Shown here: positions 23,796 through 35,245 of the stretch, piece by piece
How the letters are laid out: every line of letters begins with the position of its first letter
Position numbering within the stretch: the first letter of the stretch is position 1
Source of the DNA: Umbilicaria muhlenbergii
Lineage: Eukaryota > Ascomycota > Lecanoromycetes > Umbilicariales > Umbilicariaceae
Length of the DNA: 64,000 nucleotides
Direction: 5' to 3'
NCBI GenBank assembly: GCA_000611775.1
Contig: KK106983.1
Span: 1,754,820-1,818,819, forward strand
The notes under the pieces: generated by a model
Seen by the model: only the letters and a program-made list of their open reading frames with translations
Databases searched by the model: none
Told to the model about the DNA's origin: nothing
Translations under genes and position numbers: made by a program

Positions 23796-25506
23796 GATGT
23801 TGGGGAGAAACGAAATATGCTACTTTCAAAGAAGAGATGAGACGCACACGAAAGCCCTAACACATGGAGAACGCCTTGAGAAATCTATGGCGAATGTTGT
23901 TCTTACAACCATGCCGAGAATCATGAAAATGTTTCTATGCCAAATTCTTAGTCCGAGATCGCCACTCCACCCCAAAGATCTGACTCAAAAGCCTTCTTCC
24001 CCACGACACATCTGTCCCAAGGTTCGCATAGGTTGTCATGTATACACGGACTGCCCACTGCATGTGGCTTGATGATCTCTGCATGCACAAAACCCACATT
24101 GCTGATCTGAAACCTACACTTGAACTTGCATTCTGCAGCTCGACTGGTGGCGCTGAAGAGAGCTGACGGGGCGTCTTCAATGCCCCGCGTTAGAACATTC
24201 AATATGCCACGTCGTACCTTTTCTTTGGCATCATAACGGTGATGGTAGCTTGGGACACAAGCGTGCATATGCAGAGGAACGATTATGTCCGAGATTTGAG
24301 GAGCGCATGAAGCCCGATACAAAAGAAATAGGTGGAGATCCGAGAGCCGCCATTTCACGCGTCCTCGGGTCGGCAGGATGATTGGATGGATCAAAGGTGA
24401 TTGTATTCAGCAGTCTCAGGCGATTGGTGCTGGAAAGCCCCTTGATCCAAAGGCAAATGCGGGGCCAAATAGCGGGGAAGCAGAAGAAGAAAATCAATCG
24501 GAAACATTGACGATACGTGAGTGCATACGGTGGTGTGGAGAAGCAGTTGACAGGCATGTAGACTTGTCCGCAAGAGGATGGAATAGACTGCGAGCAGTGA
24601 CAGGTATTTTCCATGCAGTAATTCTCATCACCTGTGTTCCGTCCTGCATCCTGAGCGGCGTGACAACGCTTAAGGTATGTTCAAGTCCAAGCCTTAACCT
24701 ACTGAATAAGGTAACGTACGGGTGGGATGAAACTACAAGCGTCCTCGGCACGGGCCGAGACCAAGCCGAAGGTAATGAATGTTAAAGTACATGTAACTTT
24801 ACAGAATACCTGTACCACCCGCTCACCTCCACCCCACCCCGGGGATGCTTCCGATCATCCAATGCAACGACCACGGATGGGCACGATGCGGTCGACGGGT
24901 TAGATCGCATCTAGCACTGTTAGTAGCGCTTACCGCTTACAGGGAGTCAGCACTTACATACATATGTAAGGTAGCGAGAAGGCGCTACTCTCGGCGTGGC
25001 ATCCGAGAAGACTCCACAGATCACAGCACGACGGCATACTGCATCTCATATTTGTGTTTGTGTTTCATTGTCCTGCAGCTTCCGCCAAGAAAAGATGGAA
25101 AGGCAGAAGCTACAGCTCGCCGGCGTTGAACGAATCTGCAATAGGGGTCCGTTCAATAGTCGAGTGAGGCTTGCTTGCTTGATCGGTTACAGCAGTGCGG
25201 GACCAGATCGAGCACACGCTAAATGAGACAGACTACGTGCTGTTCCACGCTCGCGCACTTCTCGCCCTAAACATCTTGTGTGGATACACGCATGCTCCCC
25301 AATGGCCAGATCAACAAATGCAAGGTCGTGCTCACTACTGATGTTGATCATGTCTAAACCTTTACCGAGAGCGGCCCTAAGAAACAGCAGAAGTACAGAC
25401 ATGGTCATCGATAAAAAGGTGATACGAGCTTGCAACACCACACAATTTCAAGCGATCTTGAGTTGCAGTGTTCAGGATCGGTACCAGCAGCTAACAACGA
25501 GAAGCA
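23796..25506. other. Intergenic region, about 1.7 kb
   Basis: Lies between hydroxylase paralog 3 (-) and the proline gene (+), so it contains two divergent promoters. Several short open frames overlap on opposite strands without family resemblance; none is called. Confidence 0.45.
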
Positions 25507-26550
25507 ATGTCAAAACCTAACGGTTCAGGGCACTACTCGCCACCGACAACGCTAGCAATACTTGGTTGTGGTATGTCAATCCCCGCACCGCTCCCCCAAG
25601 AATATCTTTCTCAGAGACTGAGGACTCTTCCAGGTACTCTCGGCACCGCCATCCTCTGCGGAGTGCTAGCAAGCCTAGAAGCCAAAGAATCCCTCAAAGG
25701 ACAACAACAAGTCGTCACGCCGAAGACCAACGGAGTTCACCCTTCCAGCACCAAGTCCCAAGCCCTCGGCATCCCTAGCCGCTTCATAGCCTGCGTCCGC
25801 ACGCGGGCATCAGCCGAAAGACTTGAAGAAGAACTCGACGAATTCTCCATCCCCGTCACCATCTCCCACGACGGAAATAACGCCGATGTCATCCAAGAAG
25901 CAGGAATCGTCCTCCTGGGCTGCCAGCCCCAAGACCTGTCCACCTGCCTCGGCGACCCCGCCATCATCGCCGCTCTGAAAGGTAAACTTCTCATCAGCAT
26001 CCTCGCCGGCGTCACCATCACCCAGATCGAAGCCCTCTTGCAACCGCCCACCAGCTCCGCCCCCCCCTCCACCACCGTCGTCCGCGCCATGCCCAACACC
26101 GCCTCCTTCGTCCGCGCCTCCGCCACCGTCATCACCGCTCCCGTCGGCACCCCGGCCCCCATGCTCCGAGTCGTCGATTGGCTCTTCGCCTCCATCGGCA
26201 CCGTCACCCACATCCCCGCCTCCAGCTTCGACACCTGCACCGCTCTCTGCGCCTCCACCCCCGCCTTCTTCGCCCTCTTCCTCGAAGCCCTTGTCGACGG
26301 TGCCGTCACGCTGGGCTTGAAAAGGCACGACGCGCAGATCATGGCGGCCGGCGCGATGAAGGGCGCGGCTGAGTTGGTGCTCAGCGGGGAACATCCAGCT
26401 GTGGTAAGGGAGAAGGTGGCGACGCCGGGGGGGTCGACTATGAGGGGCTTGTTGCGGTTGGAGGAGGGCAAGGTGAGGGCGGTGGTGGCGGGCGCTTTTA
26501 TCGAGTGTAAAATGGCTGCGGAGGCGCTGGGCGCGGCGGAGCGGAAGTGA
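25507..26550 (+). CDS. PRO3: Pyrroline-5-carboxylate reductase (last step of proline synthesis)
   Basis: Predicted exons 25507-25570 and 25634-26550 (63-nt intron) give 326 residues. The intron is fixed by the dinucleotide-binding motif ILGCGTLGTAIL, which is broken without it. Other family landmarks are VVRAMPNTASFVRASATVIT and the C-terminal signature TPGGSTMRGLLRLEEG. The enzyme reduces 1-pyrroline-5-carboxylate to L-proline with NAD(P)H. Length is a little above bacterial ProC because of an insert after the first beta strand (about residues 30-60, QQQVVTPKTNGVHPSSTK). The last 250 bases switch from C-ending to G-ending codons. Start is the first ATG, directly before the Rossmann strand. 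Confidence 0.93.
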   Translation: MSKPNGSGHYSPPTTLAILGCGMSIPAPLPQEYLSQRLRTLPGTLGTAILCGVLASLEAKESLKGQQQVVTPKTNGVHPSSTKSQALGIPSRFIACVRTRASAERLEEELDEFSIPVTISHDGNNADVIQEAGIVLLGCQPQDLSTCLGDPAIIAALKGKLLISILAGVTITQIEALLQPPTSSAPPSTTVVRAMPNTASFVRASATVITAPVGTPAPMLRVVDWLFASIGTVTHIPASSFDTCTALCASTPAFFALFLEALVDGAVTLGLKRHDAQIMAAGAMKGAAELVLSGEHPAVVREKVATPGGSTMRGLLRLEEGKVRAVVAGAFIECKMAAEALGAAERK

Positions 26551-27418
26551 TGGTGCTACTTCTCAATCTCGGGTCATGACCTTCGTTTATAACAGCCTCG
26601 TTTCGCCAGGGTAACACATATGAAGATGGTTTTGCTAGCATGAGGGGTAAGGGTCTCTGACTGGAGTGACCCTACATCCCTTGTACCCTTTCCCTTCCTT
26701 CCCTAACATTATCATCCTTGCATCTGCGACTTCCTCCCTTTCTGCAAATCCTGACTCTTTTGTTCTTATTCCGCGAGGAACAAACGGCAGTGCATACAAT
26801 ACAGTTCCGACATGGTTCTAACTTTCATTGCAAACAATAATCAATTGAAGATACAGTATAGCCCAATCAATAAATCAAGAGTCTTACTATTTCAACACAC
26901 TTGTCTGCCGAATTCTTACACATCAGTGACACTGAGACTACCCGAAAGTCGCTCAGCTCAAGAACGGAAAAGAAGACGAAAGAAGAGAGAGACAGGTGAA
27001 CAACTAAAATAAGTGGCAGTCATCCGATGAACTTATTGAAGAGAATTTCAAAGATGGTTAAATGCGCGGATGCTGAAAGTTGAAGTCATTGAGATCTAGC
27101 ACTACACTCTTGTCTTTACTGAGCGACTATGAGCTTTTCACTATTGTTTCGCTGCTAAGGACCACACCGATTTCTCTGCTCCAAAATTGCGCTTGCTCTA
27201 ATCCTTCACCTAAAAACATGTCATTCGTTTTCCATAGTCCTCTTTCATCATGGCTTCATCGTATATAAGAACGCAAGAAAAAGACTGGGAAAAATCTACC
27301 CCTCACTCGAGCACACGTTGACTTTACCTCTACTACCTCTTCGATACCTGTCCCTGTCCTATCCATCTAATCCCCTATTCCTCATCCTAGCTGAGTGTTC
27401 TCATTCGTCTTTCTCCCC
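26551..27418. other. Intergenic region between convergent genes, about 0.9 kb
   Basis: Holds 3' flanks of the proline gene (+) and the MFS gene (-). A TATATAAG element near 27262 followed by about 130 CT-rich bases looks like a promoter and leader pointing right, yet no + strand gene follows it. No coding region called. Confidence 0.4.
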
Positions 27419-29548
27419 TCAATCCTCTTGTTTCTGAAACAGCCAGCCTCCAGTGAAAAGCAGCTATGGCAATTATTAGCCAACCCTGCCTCGATCGCCT
27501 TTTACATAGACGGAGGCTCTTCTCGACCGCTGGATCTCTGCCAGAGAGGAAAGGAGAGTAGAGAAGAGAAGGAATTGACTCACACTGGGAATCGCCCCAC
27601 TGGCCGCGAATATCCCCATTGCCAAACTCATAATCTTCCATCCAAACCTCTCCATCAACGCGCCGGCGAACACGGGACCAAAAAGAGTAGCGGCGGCCAT
27701 GGAGCAGTTGAAGAGGGCAAAGGCCTGGGCGTATGCACCGCCGGGGCCGAAGATACCAGGGTTCTCTTTTTCCTTCTCTTCGACGACTACGGAGAGATCG
27801 GCGGCGAGCGGGGATACGATGAGGATGAGAGTGCAGCCTGGAAGAAGAACGATCAGTCCAGAGGTCGGGGGCAGAGAGTTTTAGGTAGAAGTAGCTGTCT
27901 TAGAAGGGAAAAGAGACGAGAAGGATAGCCGGAGCGGAGCATTTTTACCCTTGTACGGAAAGGATCGAATAAGAAGTTTGAAAAATCTAGTACACGTCTT
28001 ACTTACCGCAAAGAACTAGCAAACCGCACAATAGGACCTTCTGGTCCCTAGCGTCACGGTCGACAAGCCTTAGCAGAATCAACGGTGGCGCAGTCAACGT
28101 ACATCCCGCAACGGCAATCCACCGCGGACCGAATCGGTCTGATAGCTGACCCACCAGTGGGCCCGTCAGCGCAGGGATGGCTATGCAAAGGAAAATAAGG
28201 CCGGCGTCGAGGGAATTCCAGTGGAAGGTGAGTTTCACGAAGTGGGGCAGGACGCCGTCAAAGGCCGCAAGAATGGAGACGTTGACGAAGATGCCGTAGA
28301 TGGCAGCGAGAAGACGCGGGGAGGCAAGCAGAGTGATGACAGGTGGAAGACGGGTGCCGCTCTTGGTCTTGATTCCGTTTCCTTGCTCACTGTGTTGGTG
28401 GGGTGAGCCGCCGTTTGCCTGAACGGGTTGAGTGGGTTTTCTTATCAGGGGATTGTTCTCTTGGTCGCTGGATAAATCGTATCGACTGTCATCTTCGTCC
28501 ACGTCGCCGTTGCTCATGCGGTTATGGCCAGCACCAGCCGAGTCGTTCTCCTGGGTATCCTCGTCCGTGAAGGTACCATAGAAGCCGTTCGCTGTGGTAT
28601 TCGATTCGTACGGCAGGTATTTCGCGGCTGTCTTTTTCTCAATCATGAACATTCGCATCAAAATATCCACAACTATCAGACCCATGGCCATGCCGAATAC
28701 CGCCATATAGCCTGCTTTTGCGTACACAATGCCACCCAACAGAGGAGAGATAATCAGGCCAAAGCTGGAACTTGACAAAGCCGTGCCCATCCATTGACCA
28801 ATACTATCACGACCGACCGTGTCTACCAGCAAAGCGAGTCCAACGGTATATACGATAGCTGCGGAGAGACCTTGGAGAAGCCTGCTGACCACGAGGACCC
28901 AGGCCGCTTTCGCAAGTCCAAACATTACAGTTGCGGCTGCAAGGATAAATAGGCCCGTGAAATAAGTGATGGATCTATTGGAGGTATGGTCTGCAATCCA
29001 ACCGCAGATGGCTGAAATGTTTCGGGAATTAGTCTCCACAAGAAGAAAGACAGACACGGCTTAAAGTACTTACGGGATCCCACGAGGATGGCAGAGCCAA
29101 AAATGGCGAAGATGAACGACGTCCACCATTGTACTGCAATTCCGTCAGTGCCGGATCAAGACTTCTACGCAGGTGATATACCATCTTGTTCCGCAATACC
29201 TGATCTTTCTCGTAAACTAAACGGAAGAACCGGTACTACCTGTGAAGGATGTCAACACTCGCCATAACCATGGTTCGCTAACAAGCCATGACAATCCCAG
29301 CGGGAGTGGACCGTTGAAAAGTGGCTTTGGAGTAACAACGACATCTAGTTACTTACTACGCCGTAAAGGAACGCATCCTGGAGTAGACAATCAGCTCAAA
29401 AGTCACAGAACAGCATTGTTCTTACGGAACATACTGTGAATATAGCAACGCAGACTGTAGCAAGGATGAAACCATTTGAAGACCGGAACTCAAGCAACCA
29501 AGGTTTCTTGGAATTGTTCCGATCTGCTGCTTCAACATCGTTGGCCAT
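27419..29548 (-). CDS. MFS transporter, DHA1/vesicular amine transporter-like, with an apparent one-base frameshift
   Basis: Predicted exons 29548-29435, 29377-29357, 29239-29182, 29134-29074, 29011-28007, 27837-27584 and 27463-27419, about 518 residues. The 21-nt second exon encodes DAFLYGV. The order of motifs fits drug:H+ antiporter-type MFS proteins: VVPVLPFSLRERSG, then ICGWIADHTSNR (motif A), VVSRLLQGLSAAIVYT, a long hydrophilic central loop rich in Ser/Asp, then GPLVGQLSDRFGPR, and a last exon ending LLFTGGWLFQKQED. The family exports small organic molecules or loads vesicles; substrate unknown. In the fourth exon, QWWTSFIFAIF and GSAILVGS are in different frames: a run of six A on the + strand (29099-29104) has one base more than the protein needs. 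All other splice junctions keep frame, so this is either a homopolymer sequence error or a very recent inactivation. Confidence 0.8.
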
Positions 29549-30657
29549 TGTCACACGGTACGGAGGAAGAAGTCAACGTGAACAGAAAGGAATGGTAGAA
29601 AGCACCTCGAGTACCAGAGGTAAAGGGGGGAGAAAATCTATGTTAGAGGTGGGCTGTCAGCGTAATGAAGGATCCTGCCCGGCACTGGAGACGGTGTAAG
29701 CCGTGTAGCCCGAGCATGTTGGGGCGAGATTCCAAAAAGGATTTACATAAGACCTGGACTAGCCCACTCGTGAGTACAAGGCCGAAGTACCTCTGTCGAC
29801 TTTATGACTTTCACTGGCGCTGCGGGCTCCAGTGGCTTTGCTAGCACGCCATTTGAGCCGTAATAAGAGAAATGTTTCAGAGTGTCGGCGGAGGCGCCTT
29901 TTGTACTGTACAGGAACAATTAAACACGGACAAGAAGACCCCGTAAAGCATCTTGACATGTGGCCTTTCGTGCCCCGCAAAAGCCATTCAATCTCATAAC
30001 ATACACACTCTCGCTTGCATCAATTGTGGCAAAGACTCGGAAAGAATGTAGAGGATGAAAGTAGCTGTTCGGATGATGCGCGAACCAACCTTCATCTGCG
30101 CAAGGTAATCATGTTGTGGAGACAGCCTCGTGTTGTCTGCACCACGGTAATGAATCCGAGTAAATCCGCAACTCCTTGGTCATAAGCCGTCGTCCCCGCT
30201 TATGCGAAGACTCGAAGACTCCGACCATCGCGCTTGGACGTGCTGGATGATAACAGCCGGCATTGGTACTGTTGTGGATGCTTAGGCCACATCAACATGA
30301 CACTCAGCTGCAGTGATTGATTCTTCTGGCAAATCATGAGGCCATCGAGCATCCTGTTCGCTTAAATCGTGTCTCAGGGTGTAGGGCGAGGTGGTCTGAC
30401 TAGCGGGGATCACGCATAAGTGTGTCCAAGCAAAAGCGGGTGGAATCGTGTCCCACCGAACTCCAAGTCTCGAACCAGGTGGGATCGAGGCTCTCGGAGA
30501 GATCAGGTTGCTAGACTGTGTGCCTGTCCTACGTAAGCCACTTTCTTCTTCGCAAGCTGAGGCCAAACTACGCGGGGAAGGACCGCTATTGGTTGACTCT
30601 GCAGCGGCCACGCTGGGCTTGGCGCTCTGCGTGCTGATTGTAGTGCTTTGGCTGAAT
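29549..30657. promoter_or_regulatory. Shared upstream region of two divergent transporters, about 1.1 kb
   Basis: Lies between the starts of the MFS gene (-) and the amino acid permease (+). No coding region is supported; an open frame upstream of 30658 continues in frame with the permease but lacks family resemblance. Co-regulation of the two transporters is possible by position only. Confidence 0.4.
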
Positions 30658-32786
30658 ATGGATGATGGGCAAGAAGTGGCGGACGCAGCCGGGGATGGCA
30701 TTGATGAGCAAGAGCCATTACTTAGTGGAGGGGGGTCACCGATCGAAGAGGAAGTAGAGACTCTCTCTTCGAACGTAAATATGGCGAAGAAGGCAGTGTT
30801 GGATGCGGTCCACGAAGAAAGTGCACCTTCGTATGAAGAGGTTGATCTCGACAGCGCCGTGCTGCGAGCTCAGGGCCATGAAGCGGCGTTGAAGAGGTCG
30901 TTTTCGCCTCTTGCTGCGTTGGGGTTGGGGTTCAGGCAAGTCATCACATGCATTATGATCCTACTGTACGTATATGCTGACTGGCTCTTGCAGTATCACC
31001 AATTCATGGGTTGGATACCTGAGTTGCTTCGGGCAGAACCTCGTGTATGGTGGTCCGCAGAGCGTCGTGTTTGGGCTCCTAGTGGCCACGGTGGTTCAAT
31101 GGACCATCACCCTAGGGCTTTCTGAGGTTGCTTCGGCGTTCCCTTCCTCAGGGGTAAGAAAGAAGACGTCGCTTGGCAAGCTGCTCCCTGGCTGAAAAGT
31201 GTCTCAAGGGGCAATATCACTTCGTCTTCATCCTCGCTCCTAGGCGCAGCAAACAGTTCGCAGCCTTTGTCGTGGGCTGGATGACCTTGCTGGGATGGTG
31301 GATCATCACTTGCTCGGGCATTTCGCTGTGTGTGGTGACTGTGGCCGGCATGATATCTTTTTGGAATGATTCTTTTCATGCAACGCAGTGGCAATTATAC
31401 CTTATATACCTTGCGACTATTTTCATTACTTGTAAGTGGTCCTCTTAATCTACCTGATACAGCAACGCTGTTCTTACTGACTGTCAGTTTAGCTGCCCCG
31501 TTGTTTCTGTGTCCCCGTTGGGTACCCAAAATTACGCAGACAACCCTGTTCCTGTCAGTCCTTGGCTTTCTAGTCAACTTTGCTTTGGTCATAGGTCTTA
31601 AGAAACATACGCAACCAAGTTCCTTCATCACCCAGCCCGGGTTGGGAAGCAGTGGCTGGGCGTCTGGGACAGCGTGGGTAATAGGTGTTGGAAACGCCAT
31701 GTAGGCTGTCCGAGCACTTGCAATGTTTCCATGTACTGACCTATTGAGCAGGTACGCATACGGCGGCACCGACGGCGCTATTCATATCGCAGAGGAGATC
31801 CCCCACCCAGGACGTAAAGTGCCGCAGGTCATGTAAGTACAAGCTCACATGTGTTGAGACATTTCTGATGGCCCCAAGGAACCTCACCATGCTCATTGGT
31901 TTCCTCACCGTGTTCCCTCTGTCGGTTGCAATGATGTATGGCGTCACCGACATCAATGCCGTCGTGACATCTGGCCTCCCTAGCGCTGAAGTCTTCTATC
32001 AAATCACAGAGAGCAAGCCTATTGTGACGTTCATGATGTGCTGGATCATTCTCATTTATTATTGTAAGTCCCTCCGTTGGCCCACCAGCTTAGGAGACCA
32101 ATAATAACCCTCTGTAGCATGTTTGACAAGCCAATGGGTCACGGCAGGCCGTATGACATGGGCCTTCGCTAGAGATGTAAGACTTTGCCTCAACCACCGA
32201 CTTCTAGAACTCCCTCACTCACATACTCTTTTCTAGAATGGAATTCCTTTCTCGTCCTACTTCACCCAACTCAGCGCTAAGCAGAAGTCTCCCGTTCGCG
32301 CCACCTTCCTCTCACTCTGCTTCTGCTGCATCTACGGCCTCCTTTATCTCGCCAGCACAACGGCATTCAATTCAATCGTCACCTCCGCAGTCTTGTACCT
32401 GGTACCTACTCTTTCCCTCTACCTTCCTCTGGCGTCGGAGCCGAAAGAGCCCTATCTAACTGTATCCGCGTATATAGAATATCACCTATGCCGTCCCGCA
32501 AGGAATCATCATCTCCCGCGGCCGCAAAAACTCCCTACCCGCTCGGCCTTTCGACCTCGGCCGCTGGGGTTACATATGTAACATCCTAACCCCGCTGCTC
32601 GTCACTGTGATCGGCATCTTTATCTGCTTCCCACCAGAACTGCCTGTGACGGTCGGGAATATGAATTATACCCCGGTGATCTTGGTGGGCTTGTTTTTCG
32701 TTATTCTGGGATTTTGGTTTACGACAGGGAAGAAGTTTATGGGGCCGAAGATTGATTGGGAAGGGCTGGGTCTGGCGGACCACTGA
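30658..32786 (+). CDS. APC-superfamily amino acid/GABA/choline permease
   Basis: Nine predicted exons: 30658-30935, 30994-31153, 31209-31431, 31493-31700, 31752-31832, 31879-32063, 32118-32176, 32237-32401 and 32478-32786, giving 555 residues with every junction in phase. After a charged cytoplasmic N-terminus of about 85 residues the first membrane segment reads GFSITNSWVGYLSCFGQN, a hallmark of the fungal UGA4/HNM1 group; LSEVASAFPSSGGQYHFV and YGGTDGAIHIAEEIPHPGRKVP are the conserved substrate-site and loop motifs. About 12 membrane segments. Members import GABA, choline, polyamines or amino acids with H+; the exact substrate is not visible. The first intron has a GC donor (AG-GCAAGT), a rare but known class. 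Start at 30658 is the first ATG before the acidic N-terminus and is less certain than the rest. Confidence 0.87.
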
Positions 32787-33319
32787 TACAATGAGGATGA
32801 GAATAATGAATGATGTATATGAAGGGCTTTTTGGGATTTGTATATTGCTGCTTAGATTTGGTTCTGGTGTCGATGTCTAGCTCCTGTCACTTATATAGGA
32901 GTTAGCGAGGACATCGTCAGCTGAATGTTTATCCATATTGTTTATTCTGTGATCAGATGAAGAAGCTGCAGGCGTGTGGGCAAAGAAGCGGCACCCTCGG
33001 GAACGCGGAGCCATCTTGATCTGACAACAGCGAAAGCAATGTGTTTAAACCACGGCAGTGGGTGTTCTAGATCTCCATGGCTTCTATCATCTCTGCATTA
33101 TCTGGACCTCCGAGTCTGTCTTGGTTGTTGAGTGGTTGAGCGGACCAAGCGGAGGAGTGCCACTTGTGCACATCCCCGGTCGCCAAGCAGTACAGCACTA
33201 AGCCGCATTTGAACCATGGGAAATGACGAATTGCTTGTCGGAAATTTATGCGTCACTTTACTCGTCGGCTTCTCAACTATCGATCATGGACCCACCACCA
33301 GTCTTGCTTGTGGCCGCGA
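32787..33319. other. Intergenic region, about 0.5 kb
   Basis: 3' flank of the permease and promoter region of the SET gene. A longer reading frame reaches back to an ATG at 33248, but the start at 33320 fits better. Nothing else seen. Confidence 0.55.
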
Positions 33320-35179
33320 ATGGCTTCGGCGAATTATCTAGAAGAGCGGGAGTCTTTCGCACACCATCTATACGAGAGCCCTTACGATCCGGGCCTCTAT
33401 CTTGAGAGAGCACGATGCCACGAGCACCTCGGTTTCCCTGATCTCGCAGCCGGAGACGCCTACAGAGCTCTGTTACTGACGGACGAAGCGCAAGATGAAT
33501 CGGGAGAATACCATGAGCTGGTACGGAAAGCGCTCTTCAAGAGAAGAATCGATGGCGGAGAGAAAAGTCAAGTGAATGGCGTTTGTAACGGCCATGGACA
33601 CATCATCAACAGGCATGAACCGGCCACTAGCGACAGTGGGAAGTCGGACGACGGTTCAGATGATGAAGAGGGCAATACCGAAGTCCAAGAGATCGCAATG
33701 GCCTATGCCCTGGAGAGCTACCAGAAGCTAGCCCGAAATCTTACACAGTGCGGATGTCTTCGGTCCGCGTTCGACTTCTGCCAACGAGGCTCAATGGCCT
33801 TCCCAAAAGACCACAGTCTCCAAGATATACGAGAAACTATACTAGCAACAAACCGAGAAACACAACTACAACGAGATCCATCCTGGGACGAGTCAAGCTT
33901 CGACCCCAAAACCTCCCTCCCAGACCAGGGCTCCGTCCGTCGAGAACTCTACCCCTGGAACACTCACGAACCCGACCGCTTCTCCCCCACCAGTCTCGCG
34001 TCTCTAAATGCTCAGCTCCAAAAGGTCGCCCCCAAATGCGCCGTCCGCTCCGTCTCCCTCCCCCTCCTAACCTCCTCCTCCACCGAACCCAGCACCCCCC
34101 GCCCCACCGTCCGCCAACTCGGCCTCTTCGCCACCACCGACATCCCCCCCGGCGAAGTTGTCCTCTCCGAATCCTCCATCCTAACAGCCAACAACCGCCA
34201 CCTGCACCCCCTCTGCGACGCCTGCAGTTCCGAACTCCCCCCCATCTCCTCCTCGCAGGCCCTGCACGCCTGCCCCGACTGCCACGACACCGTCTTCTGC
34301 AGCGCCGCCTGCGCCGCCCGCGCCCATCTCTACCACCCCGCCATCTGCGGCAAAGACGTCGACGCCATCGGTAAAGACACCGACCCCAAAGACGCGGCCA
34401 ACGCCCTCTACCTCCTCCTTCTCGGTCGCACTATGGCGCTTGCGCAAACGCAAGGCTCGCATCCGCTAGAGCTTCAGGAGACGAAATTCATCTGGGGCGA
34501 CTTCATCCACCCGGATAGCGGATACCTGCACTCGGAATCCGCGTCCGCGGTGGCTGTCGCGCGCCATCTGCCGTTTTCGTTTCGCTGGAACATACTGGCG
34601 CCCCTGCATCTGCTGGAGAAAATGGACGTGGATGTCTTTGCTCCGGAGGCGTTGCAAAGGTATGATACGTGGGTGCTGAATACGCTGTACGCGAAGTTCC
34701 GCGGTACGGCGAGTGCGAGGTTGAGTACCAGGGATGGGAGGCCCGAGGTTTGTGCGGTGCATCCGCTGTGGTGTTTGGCGAATCATAGTTGCGATCCTAA
34801 TGTGAGGTGGGAGTGGGGGGGGGAGATACAATTTTTGGCGAGGAGGGGGGAGGACAGGGTGGAGTGGGGTGGAGGAGGGGGAGGGGACGGTGACAGGGAG
34901 GGGGTGGGGAGGAGGAGAGCCGAGGGCGGGATCAAGATGGGGGAGGAGGTGCTGAATCATTATTGTGATGTTGAGTTGGGGGTAAAGGAGAGGAGGGAGT
35001 GGGCGGTTGGGGCGTTGGGGGGGTGGTGCGCTTGTGAGAGGTGTGTTTGGGAGGAGGCGGAGGAGAGGAGGAAGGGGGCGGAGGGGAAGAGGAGAGACAG
35101 AAAACACCGAGGGGAAGAGGAGGAAGAGGGAGGGGGAGAGGTAGAGGGACGGATGGAGTCGTTATGTATAAATCCTTAG
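33320..35179 (+). CDS. SET-MYND (SMYD-like) protein, putative protein lysine methyltransferase
   Basis: Single exon, 619 residues from the ATG at 33320 (MASANYLEERESF); an in-frame ATG at 33248 would add 24 residues of unlikely composition. The N-terminus has TPR-like helices (YDPGLYLERARCHEHLGFPDLAAGDAYRALLL). The SET domain starts at RQLGLFATTDIPPGEVVL and is split by a zinc-binding MYND-like block, CDACSS, CPDC, FCSAAC and a late His/Cys, as in SMYD enzymes. The catalytic part follows with NHSCDPNVRWEW, GEEVLNHYCDVEL and a post-SET CACERC. The conserved asparagine-histidine of NHSCDPN binds S-adenosylmethionine in the family. The histone or non-histone target is unknown. The final 350 bases are extremely G-rich, giving a Gly/Arg/Glu linker inside the SET domain and a basic, acidic-mixed tail. 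Confidence 0.88.
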   Translation: MASANYLEERESFAHHLYESPYDPGLYLERARCHEHLGFPDLAAGDAYRALLLTDEAQDESGEYHELVRKALFKRRIDGGEKSQVNGVCNGHGHIINRHEPATSDSGKSDDGSDDEEGNTEVQEIAMAYALESYQKLARNLTQCGCLRSAFDFCQRGSMAFPKDHSLQDIRETILATNRETQLQRDPSWDESSFDPKTSLPDQGSVRRELYPWNTHEPDRFSPTSLASLNAQLQKVAPKCAVRSVSLPLLTSSSTEPSTPRPTVRQLGLFATTDIPPGEVVLSESSILTANNRHLHPLCDACSSELPPISSSQALHACPDCHDTVFCSAACAARAHLYHPAICGKDVDAIGKDTDPKDAANALYLLLLGRTMALAQTQGSHPLELQETKFIWGDFIHPDSGYLHSESASAVAVARHLPFSFRWNILAPLHLLEKMDVDVFAPEALQRYDTWVLNTLYAKFRGTASARLSTRDGRPEVCAVHPLWCLANHSCDPNVRWEWGGEIQFLARRGEDRVEWGGGGGGDGDREGVGRRRAEGGIKMGEEVLNHYCDVELGVKERREWAVGALGGWCACERCVWEEAEERRKGAEGKRRDRKHRGEEEEEGGGEVEGRMESLCINP

Positions 35180-35245
35180 AATATTGAGATCTTGATTTAA
35201 ATCCCCTATACCTCAATACACATTTCATCATCTCCATTAACCCCC

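Noticed and set aside
25737-26471. 244-codon open frame antisense to the proline gene
   Set aside because: It lies opposite a confidently identified enzyme and arises from strongly C-ending codons on the sense strand; low-complexity product.
27395-27928. 177-codon + strand frame across the 3' end of the MFS gene
   Set aside because: Antisense to two well-supported exons and their introns; no family resemblance.
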